From the NCBI RefSeq assembly GCF_003945385.1, contig NZ_AP018920.1:5084001-5148000 (forward strand): a DNA stretch of 64,000 nt, written 5' to 3'. Shown here one piece after another: positions 16,414-24,631 of the stretch (positions within the stretch are counted from its first letter, which is position 1; each line of letters opens with the position of its first letter). The translations under genes were made by a program, and so were the position numbers. This stretch comes from Pseudonocardia autotrophica. Its GTDB lineage: Bacteria; Actinomycetota; Actinomycetes; Mycobacteriales; Pseudonocardiaceae. Under the pieces are notes generated by a model, which worked only from the letters and a program-made list of their open reading frames with translations, had not been told where the DNA came from and did not search any database.

Positions 16414-17913
16414 TCACCGTTCGAGCTCGTGGTCCGAGGAGTACCGCGCCCCGGCCGCGAGCTCGGCGTCGGACAGGTGCTTCCGGCGCGCCGCGCGGGC
16501 GTACTTCCGGTCGGACGCGCCCACCCGGCCGGTGTCCTCGAGCCGGACGTCGGTGCCGCGCCCGGTGAGCAGCGCCGCGACGCCGGCCGGTGTCGACGGC
16601 TCCCAGTCGAAGGTCATGTCGCCGATCGTGACCGGGCAGCCGGGCACCGCGCCCGCCTTCGCCAGCGACTCCTCCACCCCTAGCCGGGCGAGCCGGTCCG
16701 CGAGGTAGCCGACGGCCTCGTCGTTCTCGAAGTTGGTCTGCCGGATCCAGCGCTCGGGCCGCTCCCCGCGCACCACGAACCCGCCGTCGAGCTCGGTGTC
16801 CGGCTCGATGGTGAAACCGGAGTCGTCGACCGCCCTCGGCCGGATCACGGTGCGGGTGGGCTCGATCTCGGGCTGTGCGGCGCGGGCCGCGGCGACCCGC
16901 TCCGCCATGGCGAAGCCCAGTTCCCGCAATCCGGAGCGGGACGCGGTGGAGATCGCGAAGATCGGCCAGCCGAACCGCTCGGCGAGATCGGCGCGGACCA
17001 TGTCGACGAGATCGGCGGCGTCCGGCACGTCGATCTTGTTCAGCGCGATCATCCGGGGGCGCTGGTCCAGCCGCTCGCCGAGCGCGCTGGTGCCCAGCTG
17101 GTCGGCGTAGTGCGCGAGCTCGGTCTCCAGCGCCTCGATGTCGGACGCCGGATCGCGCTCGGTCTCGAAGGTCGCGCAGTCGACGACGTGCACCAGCACC
17201 GAGCAGCGCTCGATGTGCCGGAGGAACTCCAGCCCGAGCCCGCGCCCGTCGGCGGCGCCCGGGATCAGCCCGGGGACGTCGGCGACGGTGAAGGTGGCAT
17301 CGCCCGCGCTGACCACGCCGAGCTGCGGGACGAGCGTGGTGAAGGGATAGTCGGCGATCTTCGGGCGGGCCGCGGACATCGCCGCGACCAGCGAGGACTT
17401 GCCGGCACTCGGGAAACCGACCAGCCCGACGTCGGCCAGCGAGCGCAGCTCGAGGGTGAAGCTGACCTCCTCGCCGGGCTCGCCGAGCAGAGCGAAGCCG
17501 GGCGCCTTGCGCGCGGCGGAGGCCAGCGCGGCGTTGCCGAGGCCGCCGCGGCCGCCCTGGGCGGCGACGAACCGGGTACCCGGCCCGACCAGGTCGGCGA
17601 CGATCTCGCCGTCGTCGTCGAGGATCACCGTGCCGTCCGGGACGCGCAGCTCCAGGTCCGGGGAGTTGGCGCCGTTCTTGAACGCCCCCTGGCCCTGGGT
17701 GCCGCTGCGGGCGGTGGCGTGCGGCCGGTGGTGGTAGTCGAGCAGCGTGTGCACGCCGGCATCGACGACCAGGACGACCGAGCCGCCGCGACCGCCGTTG
17801 CCGCCGTCCGGGCCGCCGAGGGGTTTGAACTTCTCGCGGTGCACCGAGGCGCAGCCGTTGCCCCCGGCGCCCGCGGTCGCGTGCAGCACGACGCGGTCCA
17901 CGAAGCGGGACAT
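16414..17913 (-). CDS. obgE: Obg family GTPase
   Basis: A 499-aa ribosome-associated GTPase. The Gly-rich Obg domain comes first ([20 protein letters not shown]), then the G domain with GFPSAGKSS (G1), DVPGLIPGA (G3) and NKID (G4). The OCT domain follows, with an actinobacterial C-terminal extension ending in a basic/acidic tail. It acts in 50S assembly and stress signalling. ATG 17913 has a GAGG-type site. It lies after rpmA in the conserved order, separated by a terminator-like hairpin. Confidence 0.95.
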   Translation of the reverse strand: MSRFVDRVVLHATAGAGGNGCASVHREKFKPLGGPDGGNGGRGGSVVLVVDAGVHTLLDYHHRPHATARSGTQGQGAFKNGANSPDLELRVPDGTVILDDDGEIVADLVGPGTRFVAAQGGRGGLGNAALASAARKAPGFALLGEPGEEVSFTLELRSLADVGLVGFPSAGKSSLVAAMSAARPKIADYPFTTLVPQLGVVSAGDATFTVADVPGLIPGAADGRGLGLEFLRHIERCSVLVHVVDCATFETERDPASDIEALETELAHYADQLGTSALGERLDQRPRMIALNKIDVPDAADLVDMVRADLAERFGWPIFAISTASRSGLRELGFAMAERVAAARAAQPEIEPTRTVIRPRAVDDSGFTIEPDTELDGGFVVRGERPERWIRQTNFENDEAVGYLADRLARLGVEESLAKAGAVPGCPVTIGDMTFDWEPSTPAGVAALLTGRGTDVRLEDTGRVGASDRKYARAARRKHLSDAELAAGARYSSDHELER

Positions 17914-17946
17914 GGGTGCCTCCTCGATGTGGTGATGACACGACGA

Positions 17947-17982
17947 ACGGCGGGCCCCCCGGTAACCGGGGTGACCCGCCGT
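17947..17982. terminator. hairpin between rpmA and obgE
   Basis: An outer 8-bp stem (17947-17954 with 17975-17982) encloses an inner 7-bp stem. It lies after the L27 stop and before obgE, so it may terminate or attenuate read-through. Confidence 0.55.
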
Positions 17983-18011
17983 CGGCGTCGTGGACGTGCT
18001 GGGCGGGTCGC

Positions 18012-18269
18012 TCAGACCTCGACCGGCACGATGTTGACGGTCTTGCGGCCGCGCTTGGAACCGAACTGCACGGTGCCCGCCGCGAGGGCGAACAGCGTGT
18101 CGTCCTTACCGCGGCCGACGTTCAGACCCGGGTGGGTGCTGGTGCCGCGCTGGCGGATCAGGATCTCGCCGGCCTTGACGGTCTGGCCGCCGAAGCGCTT
18201 CACACCCAGGAACTGCGGGTTCGAGTCGCGACCGTTGCGGGAGCTGGACGCACCCTTCTTGTGTGCCAT
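18012..18269 (-). CDS. rpmA: 50S ribosomal protein L27
   Basis: An 85-aa protein beginning [16 protein letters not shown] and continuing [24 protein letters not shown], diagnostic for L27. There is no cleavable N-terminal extension of the Firmicutes type. It lies 12 bases after rplU in the L21-L27 operon. Confidence 0.97.
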   Translation of the reverse strand: MAHKKGASSSRNGRDSNPQFLGVKRFGGQTVKAGEILIRQRGTSTHPGLNVGRGKDDTLFALAAGTVQFGSKRGRKTVNIVPVEV

Positions 18270-18281
18270 GACGCAGGCTCC

Positions 18282-18587
18282 TTACTTGCCGATCGCGGTG
18301 ACCTGGACCTTCGTCAGCGGCTGACGGTGCCCCTGACGCTTGTGGTACCCGGTCTTGTTCTTGAACTTGTGGATCCGGATCTTGGGACCCTTGGTGTGCT
18401 CGACAACCGTGGCGGTCACCGCGGAGGTGAGGCCCGACACGTCCGTGGACACCTGGTCGCCGTCGACGAGCAGCACGGCGGGCAGGCTGATCTCCGCACC
18501 GGGCTCACCGTCGAGCTTCTCGACGGTGACCACGTCGTCGACGGCCACCTTGTACTGCTTTCCGCCGGTCTTGACGATCGCGTACAT
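18282..18587 (-). CDS. rplU: 50S ribosomal protein L21
   Basis: A 101-aa protein starting [15 protein letters not shown], with the C-terminal [19 protein letters not shown] typical of L21. It is first in the rplU-rpmA operon. The 174 bases between it and rne would hold its promoter, and TACTCT on the minus strand near 18735 is a possible -10 box. No specific leader RNA was recognised. Confidence 0.97.
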   Translation of the reverse strand: MYAIVKTGGKQYKVAVDDVVTVEKLDGEPGAEISLPAVLLVDGDQVSTDVSGLTSAVTATVVEHTKGPKIRIHKFKNKTGYHKRQGHRQPLTKVQVTAIGK

Positions 18588-18761
18588 CGCTGACGCACGA
18601 CTCCTGAAATTCGGGGGCGCTTGCTTGCGCTCGGTCTACACAGCTCGCGCCGAACCCGGCGCGCACGCCACTGGACTGTGTCGATCCAGGCCAGGAGGCC
18701 CGGACACAGAGGCGTGGCTTCTGTCGGTCAAGAGTACGCGACCCCGTCGCCGGGGCCGCAC

Positions 18762-21700
18762 TCACCCCCCGTCCTGGGGCGGACCCGCGGGACGGGAGGC
18801 TGCCCGGCGCGCACGACGCGGCCGGGACACCACCGCCGCAGGCTCCGGCTGCTCGGGAACGGCAGGTGCGGCGGGGCCGTCCTGCGTGCCCGACGAGTCG
18901 GTGCTCGGGGTGGGAGTCGTGATGACGACCGGATCGACGGTCGCCGCGGGGGCACCCGCCGTCCGGCTGACCCGGCGCCGGCGCGGGGCCGGCTCGGCCT
19001 GGGCCGGCGCGCCCTCGGCGGCTGACCCGGTGCCGGTCTCCGGATCCGGGGTGGCCGCGGTCGCCGGCGCCCCGGTGGGAGCCGATCCGGTGGCGGTAGC
19101 CGCAGCGGTGTCGGTCCCAGCGGCAGTGCCGGCCCCGGCGGCGGTGGGTCCGTCGGCCTGGGACGCAGCCGCGGCAGCCGTGGTCACCTCGGCCGCAGCG
19201 GAGCCCGGCGCGGACGGAGCACCTGCGGAGCGGGTCGCGGCGCGGCGCCGCCCGGAGGCGGTCCGCCCGGCCTTCGGCGCCGAGCCGGTGAGCTCGCCGA
19301 TCGGCTGGGCGACGGCCACGTCGTCCGGATCAGCGCCCGGTGCCGGTGCGGGCGCCGGGTCGGTCACCGGTGCGGGCGCCGGATCGGTCACCCGTGCGGG
19401 CGCCGGATCGGTCACCGGTGCGGGCGCCGGATCGGTCACCGTCGCGGCCCCGCCGCCCGGCTCCTCGCCGCGCACACCGAGACCGGCGGCCACCGCCGCC
19501 ACCCCGGCGACGGCGGAGCTGGTGTCGACCGACCGGTCGCCGCTGTCCTGCTGGTCATGGCCGTTGCGCTCGGCGCCGGAACGGTCCGCGGCGGTCTCGT
19601 GGGTCTCGGACTGCTGCCCGTTCCCGGAGTCGCCGTTGCCACCACCCCGGCGGCGACGGCGGCGTCCACCACCGTCCTCGCCGTTTCCGTTGCCGCCGCT
19701 GTTTCCGTTGGCGTTGCTGTTGGAGTTGGAGCCGCCGGCGGAGCCGTTGCTGCCGCCGCCCCCGGCCGCGCGGCCGTTGCCGTTGCCGTTGGCACTGCCG
19801 TGCTGGTCGCCGATCGGGTCGGTCGACACGATCACGCCGCGGCCGCGGCAGTGCTCGCACGGCGTCGAGAAGTGCTCCAGCAGGCCCCCGCCGACCCGCT
19901 TACGGGTCATCTGGACCAGCCCGAGCGAGGTCACCTCCGCCACCTGGTGGCGGGTGCGGTCGCGGGCCAGGCACTCGGTGAGCCGGCGCAGCACCAGATC
20001 CCGGTTGGCCTCGAGCACCATGTCGATGAAGTCGACGACGATGATCCCGCCGATGTCGCGCAGCCGGAGCTGACGGACGATCTCCTCGGCCGCCTCCAGG
20101 TTGTTCCGGGTGACGGTCTCCTCGAGGTTGCCCCCGGACCCGGTGAACTTGCCGGTGTTGACGTCGACGACGGTCATCGCCTCGGTCCGGTCGATCACCA
20201 GCGTGCCGCCGGAGGGGAGCCAGACCTTGCGGTCGAGCGCCTTGAGCAGCTGCTCGTCGATCCGGTGCTCGGTGAACACGTCGGACGGACCGGTGTGCCG
20301 GTGCATGCGTTCCGTCAGCTCCGGTGCGACGTGCCGGACGTAGCCGGAGACGGTCTCCCAGGCGTCGTCGCCGGAGATGATCAGCTTCGAGAAGTCCTCG
20401 TTGAACTGGTCGCGGACGACCTTCACCAGCATGTCCGGCTCCTCGTAGAGGAGCGTCGGCGCCTTCGGGGCACCCTTGCCGGTCTTCTCGGACTTCTCCT
20501 TGACGATCTCCCACTGCGCCTGCAGCCGGCGCACGTCGCGCTCGAGCGCCTCGTGTGAAACACCCTCGGACGCCGTCCGGATGATCACACCGGCCTCGGC
20601 CGGGACGATCTCCTTGAGCATGTCCTTGAGCCGCTTGCGCTCGGTGTCGGGCAGCTTGCGGGAGATCCCGGCGGCACCGCCGGAGGGCACGTAGACCAGG
20701 AACCGCCCGGCCAGCGAGATCTGGGTGGTCAGCCGGGCACCCTTGTGCCCGACCGGGTCCTTGGTGACCTGGACCAGCACCTGGTCGCCGGAGGACAGCG
20801 CCTGCTCGATCTTGCGGGCCTTGCCGTTGAGACCGGCCGCGTCCCAGTTCACCTCACCGGCGTAGAGCACGGCGTTGCGGCCACGCCCGATGTCGACGAA
20901 GGCCGCCTCCATCGAGGGCAGCACGTTCTGCACCCGGCCGAGGTAGATGTTGCCGACCATGCCGCCGGCGGTCGAACCGCCGCCTGCGATGAAGTGCTCG
21001 ACGAGGACCTCGTCCTCGAGCACCCCGATCTCGGTGCGGTCCGCGAGCTGCCGGACGACCATCTGCCGGTCGACCGACTCGCGGCGGGCCAGGAACTCGG
21101 CCTCGGACAGGATCGGCGGGCGACGGCGGCCCGCGTCGCGCCCGTCCCGGCGACGCTGACGCTTCGCCTCCAGACGGGTGGAACCACGGACGCTCTGCAC
21201 GCCGTCGTCGGCGGCCGAGCCGCCGCCGGACTGCTCCTGGCGCGCCTCACGGACCTTCGTCACGGTGTTCGGCGGGTCGTCCTCGGAACGATCCTCGACG
21301 TCCGAACCGCCACGGCGCCGCCGGCGCCGACGACGCCGGGAGCCGGACGACTGGTCGTCGCCACCGTCGGGGCCGTCGGTCTCGCCGTCGCCGTCGGACG
21401 ACCGCTCGGCCTCATCGGCCGAATCGGCCGAGTCGTCGGCCGTGTCGTCGTCACCGGACTCGCCGTCGGTGTCGTTCTCGCCCAGGTCGTCGCCGCCCTT
21501 GCCGCGGCCACGGCCACGGCGGCCGCGACGGCGCCTGCGGCGGGCGCCCTCGTCGTCGTCGTCCTCGCCGCCGGCGTCGGGCCCGGAGTCCGGGTCGCCG
21601 CCGGTCGCGTCGTCGGTTGCCGAGGACTCCTGCTCGTCGGCGGACGGCGCGGCGGAACGGTCGTCGTCCCGCTTGCTCTTGCGACCCCGGCGCTTCCGAC

Positions 21701-22238
21701 CGCCGGACTCCTCCTCGGAGCCGGAGCCGGAGCCGGAGCCTGATCCGGAGCCCGAGCCGGAGTCCGGCTCGGCGGGAGTGACGGGGGCCGGCACGGGCGT
21801 GGTGGGAGCCTGGAACATCGGCATCGCGAACACCGGGGCGAGCGGGGCCGCCTGCGGTTCCTCGCGGTCACCGAGCCGCTCCGCGGCCGCTGCGACGTCG
21901 GCGCCGTCGTCGACCACCGGGTCCGGCGCGGTGGCCGGCTCGGGTGCCGCGGGCACGGCCGGGGCCTCGGGTGCCGGGGCCGCCGTCGCGGGGTCGGCCG
22001 TCGCGGGGGCCAGCGCGGCGATGACCTGCTCGGCCATCGCACGGGTGATGCTGGACTGGGCGCTGCGGATCTCGTGGCCCAGCCCGCTCAGGGCACCCAG
22101 GACGTCCCGGCTGGCCCTTCCGAGCAGCTTGGCCAGTGCGTGGACCCGCATCTTCTCCGGCAGGTCCTGGCTGGGCGCGGGCTCCGACACACCGGAGGGC
22201 CCGCCGGTGTCACCGGCGGGCGCGTCGTTCACGGACAT
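18762..22238 (-). CDS. rne: ribonuclease E/G with long N-terminal extension
   Basis: An 1158-aa endoribonuclease. Residues about 30-70 (RVHALAKLLGRASRDVL...) resemble the IF2 N-terminal helical module. About 350 low-complexity residues follow, with acidic/basic and Gly-Ser runs, before the S1 domain (from about 424: GNIYLGRVQNVLPS). The DNase-I-like core has catalytic Asp residues in VVDVNTG (about 691) and VVDFIDM (about 734), and the Zn-link Cys pair is CEHC (about 793-796). The last 350 residues are again disordered, Asn/Gly- then Pro/Ala-rich. ATG 22238 has a GAAGGAG site. It would process and degrade RNA and scaffold a degradosome through its flanks. Confidence 0.93.
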   Translation of the reverse strand: MSVNDAPAGDTGGPSGVSEPAPSQDLPEKMRVHALAKLLGRASRDVLGALSGLGHEIRSAQSSITRAMAEQVIAALAPATADPATAAPAPEAPAVPAAPEPATAPDPVVDDGADVAAAAERLGDREEPQAAPLAPVFAMPMFQAPTTPVPAPVTPAEPDSGSGSGSGSGSGSGSEEESGGRKRRGRKSKRDDDRSAAPSADEQESSATDDATGGDPDSGPDAGGEDDDDEGARRRRRRGRRGRGRGKGGDDLGENDTDGESGDDDTADDSADSADEAERSSDGDGETDGPDGGDDQSSGSRRRRRRRRRGGSDVEDRSEDDPPNTVTKVREARQEQSGGGSAADDGVQSVRGSTRLEAKRQRRRDGRDAGRRRPPILSEAEFLARRESVDRQMVVRQLADRTEIGVLEDEVLVEHFIAGGGSTAGGMVGNIYLGRVQNVLPSMEAAFVDIGRGRNAVLYAGEVNWDAAGLNGKARKIEQALSSGDQVLVQVTKDPVGHKGARLTTQISLAGRFLVYVPSGGAAGISRKLPDTERKRLKDMLKEIVPAEAGVIIRTASEGVSHEALERDVRRLQAQWEIVKEKSEKTGKGAPKAPTLLYEEPDMLVKVVRDQFNEDFSKLIISGDDAWETVSGYVRHVAPELTERMHRHTGPSDVFTEHRIDEQLLKALDRKVWLPSGGTLVIDRTEAMTVVDVNTGKFTGSGGNLEETVTRNNLEAAEEIVRQLRLRDIGGIIVVDFIDMVLEANRDLVLRRLTECLARDRTRHQVAEVTSLGLVQMTRKRVGGGLLEHFSTPCEHCRGRGVIVSTDPIGDQHGSANGNGNGRAAGGGGSNGSAGGSNSNSNANGNSGGNGNGEDGGGRRRRRRGGGNGDSGNGQQSETHETAADRSGAERNGHDQQDSGDRSVDTSSAVAGVAAVAAGLGVRGEEPGGGAATVTDPAPAPVTDPAPARVTDPAPAPVTDPAPAPAPGADPDDVAVAQPIGELTGSAPKAGRTASGRRRAATRSAGAPSAPGSAAAEVTTAAAAASQADGPTAAGAGTAAGTDTAAATATGSAPTGAPATAATPDPETGTGSAAEGAPAQAEPAPRRRRVSRTAGAPAATVDPVVITTPTPSTDSSGTQDGPAAPAVPEQPEPAAVVSRPRRARRAASRPAGPPQDGG
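19345..19440. repeat. four tandem 24-bp units inside rne
   Basis: Four consecutive 24-base units (19345, 19369, 19393, 19417), with two single-base differences, encode repeats of VTDPAPAP in the disordered C-terminal region of RNase E/G. Copy number is expected to vary between strains. Confidence 0.8.
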
Positions 22239-22407
22239 TCAGCTCCTTCGCCCCCGGGCGCCTCACGTCGGAGGCGGCCACGCAGGGACCTTGCGCGTAC
22301 TCGTTCCGCAGCTCGCGCGGGTGCGCGGTGCGGCACATCTGGTGTCGCTGCCCCGGATCTACGGGGTGCTTGCTCGACGGCGTGCCGGCAGCTCCACGCC
22401 GCCCGTG

Positions 22408-23226
22408 TCAGGACGTTCCGGGCCGGCCCCGAGTCGCCGGTGCCGATCCGAGCGGATCCACCAGGTCACCCCCGTCGTCGAGCAGGCCCTGCGCCAACCG
22501 GGTGGCCGTCACCGGAACCGGTGGCGTCAGGTCTGCGACAACGCTGAGTGCACCCAGCACGTCATCGGGTCGAACGGTCGGTGTGGTCTGCCGAACGACC
22601 GCGGTCAGTATCGCACAGCCGGTCGCCGGACCCGGGGAACCCGCCACGTCGGCCGGTGCATGATCCGCCGCTTCGTCGTTCACCTGCGGTTCGACCACCA
22701 GCGCCACCAGGGCCGCCCGGACGTCGATCTCCTTGCGACCGGACGGCGTGACGCGGGTCACGGTCACCGAGTCCCGCTCCAGGAGTGCGGCCACCGCAGC
22801 GGTGGCCTCGGCGTGCGACACGCCGCGGATCTCGAGCCGCCACCGGGCCGCGTCGATCCGGTCGGCCAGCGCCGGCGGCTGCGCGACCACGGCCGCCAGC
22901 ACGTCCAGCCCGTCGGGTAGCGCCCGGTCCAGCGCCTCCCGGAGCAGCTCCGGATCGACCTCACGGGTCACGCCCATCTCGACGTACTCGGCCTCGCTGG
23001 CCGCGCCGGTCGGCGCCGCGCCGACCCAGGACAGCCGCGGATGCGGGCTGAAACCGTGCGAGTGCGACACCGGGACGCCGGCGCGCCGCACCGCCCGCTC
23101 GAAGCTACGGGCGATGTCACGGTGCGACAGGAAGCGCAGCCGGCCGCGTTTGGCGAAGCGCAGGCGCACCCGCTGCACCGTCGGAGGTGCCGGGTTCGCC
23201 GCCGCTCCTGCCTTCACGCGTGCCAT
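22408..23226 (-). CDS. TIGR03936 family radical-SAM-associated protein (DUF2344)
   Basis: A 272-aa protein with the family N-terminus RVRLRFAKRGRLRFLSHRDIARSFERA and SHSHGFSPHPRLSWVGA. The family is encoded beside rne and a B12-binding radical SAM gene across Actinobacteria, and in other bacteria it is fused to that radical SAM protein. The biochemical role is unknown; RNA or ribosomal-protein modification has been suggested only from context. Here an OsmC gene and a GNAT gene have come between it and its radical SAM partner at 24624-26603. Confidence 0.85.
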   Translation of the reverse strand: MARVKAGAAANPAPPTVQRVRLRFAKRGRLRFLSHRDIARSFERAVRRAGVPVSHSHGFSPHPRLSWVGAAPTGAASEAEYVEMGVTREVDPELLREALDRALPDGLDVLAAVVAQPPALADRIDAARWRLEIRGVSHAEATAAVAALLERDSVTVTRVTPSGRKEIDVRAALVALVVEPQVNDEAADHAPADVAGSPGPATGCAILTAVVRQTTPTVRPDDVLGALSVVADLTPPVPVTATRLAQGLLDDGGDLVDPLGSAPATRGRPGTS

Positions 23227-23432
23227 GCGGGGAGTCTAGGAGCCCCCGGTCGTGGCGGGCGCCGCGCGGTGGCGGTCCGGGCCGTCGAGCCGGACGTGCG
23301 GGACCGCCACCTCCGATCCCCTCCCCCGGGATGTCCGGACGGGTGTCCCGGTCGGCGGACATCACGTCGCCCCCGGGCCCGGGCCCGTCGTACGGTCGGA
23401 TCACCACTGTCCGGGCCTCTCGAGGAGACGTG

Positions 23433-23567
23433 ATGTTCGTCGGCGTACGACGGCGCCATGTGGACCTGCTCCGCACCGCGAGCGCGATCTGTCGCGCCCG
23501 CTGCCCCGCCGACCCGTCGCATCGCCCTGAGAGGACCTCCCGTGACCAGCACCCAGACCCCGCGTGA
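23433..23567 (+). CDS. putative cysteine-type regulatory leader peptide
   Basis: A 44-aa ORF with a good GAGGAG site five bases before ATG 23433. Its core RRRHVDLLRTASAICRARC matches the pattern of short actinobacterial leader peptides (R-R-H-V-D-L-x-R-x-A-S-A-x-C) found before sulfur and cysteine genes. Its stop at 23567 lies 26 bases inside the OsmC gene in another frame. Ribosomes stalled at the cysteines would therefore affect re-initiation at GTG 23542. The pattern is seen directly; the cysteine-responsive role is inferred from the class. Confidence 0.7.
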   Translation: MFVGVRRRHVDLLRTASAICRARCPADPSHRPERTSRDQHPDPA

Positions 23568-24063
23568 CGCCGCACTGAGCGAGATCGTCGCCGCCACCAC
23601 CCGCGCCGTCGACACCGACCCCGACAACGCCCACGCGCTGTTCCGCGCCACCGGCTCCGGCGGCGAGGGGGTCCGTTCCGCGATCCGGATCGGCCGCCAC
23701 GACGTGCTCGTCGACGAGCCGCCCGCGCTCGGCGGCGCCGACGCCGCCCCGAACCCGGTCGAGTTCGCACTGGCCGGACTGCTGTCCTGCCAGGTGGTGA
23801 CCTACCGGTTCTGGGCGGCGAAGCTCGGCATCCCGCTCGACGACGTGCAGGTCGACGTCGAGGGTGATCTCGACGTCCGCGGCTTCTTCGGTCTCGACGA
23901 CGGCGTCCGCCCCGGCTTCGGCGAGGTGCGGCTGGTCGTCGATCTCCGTGGCCCCGCGTCCGAGGACGACTACCGGCGGCTGCGCGAGACGGTGGACGCG
24001 CACTGCCCGGTGCTCGACCTGTTCCGCAACCCGACCCCGGTCAGCACCTCCGCACCGGCCTGA
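23542..24063 (+). CDS. OsmC family protein
   Basis: A 173-aa OsmC/Ohr-fold protein. The two conserved reactive cysteines are Cys83 in AGLLSCQVV and Cys155 in DAHCPVLD, as in thiol-dependent peroxidases that reduce organic hydroperoxides. GTG 23542 has GAGAGG upstream. It overlaps the leader peptide ORF. A thiol enzyme under a cysteine-type leader is coherent. The gene interrupts the TIGR03936/TIGR03960 pair, suggesting a later insertion, and no regulator gene adjoins it. Confidence 0.85.
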   Translation: MTSTQTPRDAALSEIVAATTRAVDTDPDNAHALFRATGSGGEGVRSAIRIGRHDVLVDEPPALGGADAAPNPVEFALAGLLSCQVVTYRFWAAKLGIPLDDVQVDVEGDLDVRGFFGLDDGVRPGFGEVRLVVDLRGPASEDDYRRLRETVDAHCPVLDLFRNPTPVSTSAPA

Positions 24064-24070
24064 CCGGCTG

Positions 24071-24631
24071 CTACTGCTCCAGCACCAGCAGCGTGTCACC
24101 GGCGGGCCGGAACCCGGCCCGCCGGTAGAACGCGGTGCTGCCCGCCGTCGGGGCCAGCATCAACCGCCGGTAGCCGCGGTCGTGGGCGTGCGCGACGACC
24201 GCTGCGAGCAGTGCACGCGGCACCCCCGCCTCGGCGAACGAGCCGAGCACGAACGCGTTGCCGACCTGGCCGGTCCGGGTGCCCCGGCCGCCCGGCCGCG
24301 GCATCTGCACGGTCTCCAACACGTTGATCGAGCCGATCGCGGTGTATCCGGCGCGCTCGCTGCCCGCCTCGGCGATCCAGAACGCCCGGCGTGGCTGCTC
24401 GACCCGCCACCAGGCGGCGAACGCCTCCTCGAACCCGGGATCGGCCACCGGCCGCCCCGCGCGCTCCTCCAGCCACTGCCGGCGCAGCCGGGCCAGCCCG
24501 GCGACATCGCGCTCGTCGGCGACCCGGACCCGCAGCCGCCGTCCGCCGTGTTCCCACTCGGAGCCACCGGCACCCGAGCCCCGATCGGGGATGGAGGACA
24601 GACCGCTCGACGCTCCCGTCGTCTCAGTCAC
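24071..24631 (-). CDS. GNAT family N-acetyltransferase
   Basis: A 186-aa protein with a GNAT fold: an N-terminal region LRVRVADERDVAGLARL, a core VGNAFVLGSFAEAGVPRALLAAV and the terminal TAFYRRAGFRPAG. The usual Q/RxxGxG/A loop is degenerate (FAEAGVPRA), so acetyl-CoA binding should be checked. It starts within the last eight bases of the radical SAM gene and is probably co-transcribed. The substrate is unknown. Confidence 0.8.
   Translation of the reverse strand: MTETTGASSGLSSIPDRGSGAGGSEWEHGGRRLRVRVADERDVAGLARLRRQWLEERAGRPVADPGFEEAFAAWWRVEQPRRAFWIAEAGSERAGYTAIGSINVLETVQMPRPGGRGTRTGQVGNAFVLGSFAEAGVPRALLAAVVAHAHDRGYRRLMLAPTAGSTAFYRRAGFRPAGDTLLVLEQ

Noticed and set aside
18762-22238. Long plus-strand open frames across rne, valS, gltB and tig
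   Set aside because: They are compositional shadows of real genes in very GC-rich DNA: Arg/Pro/Ala-rich, without family motifs, and antisense to well-recognised proteins.
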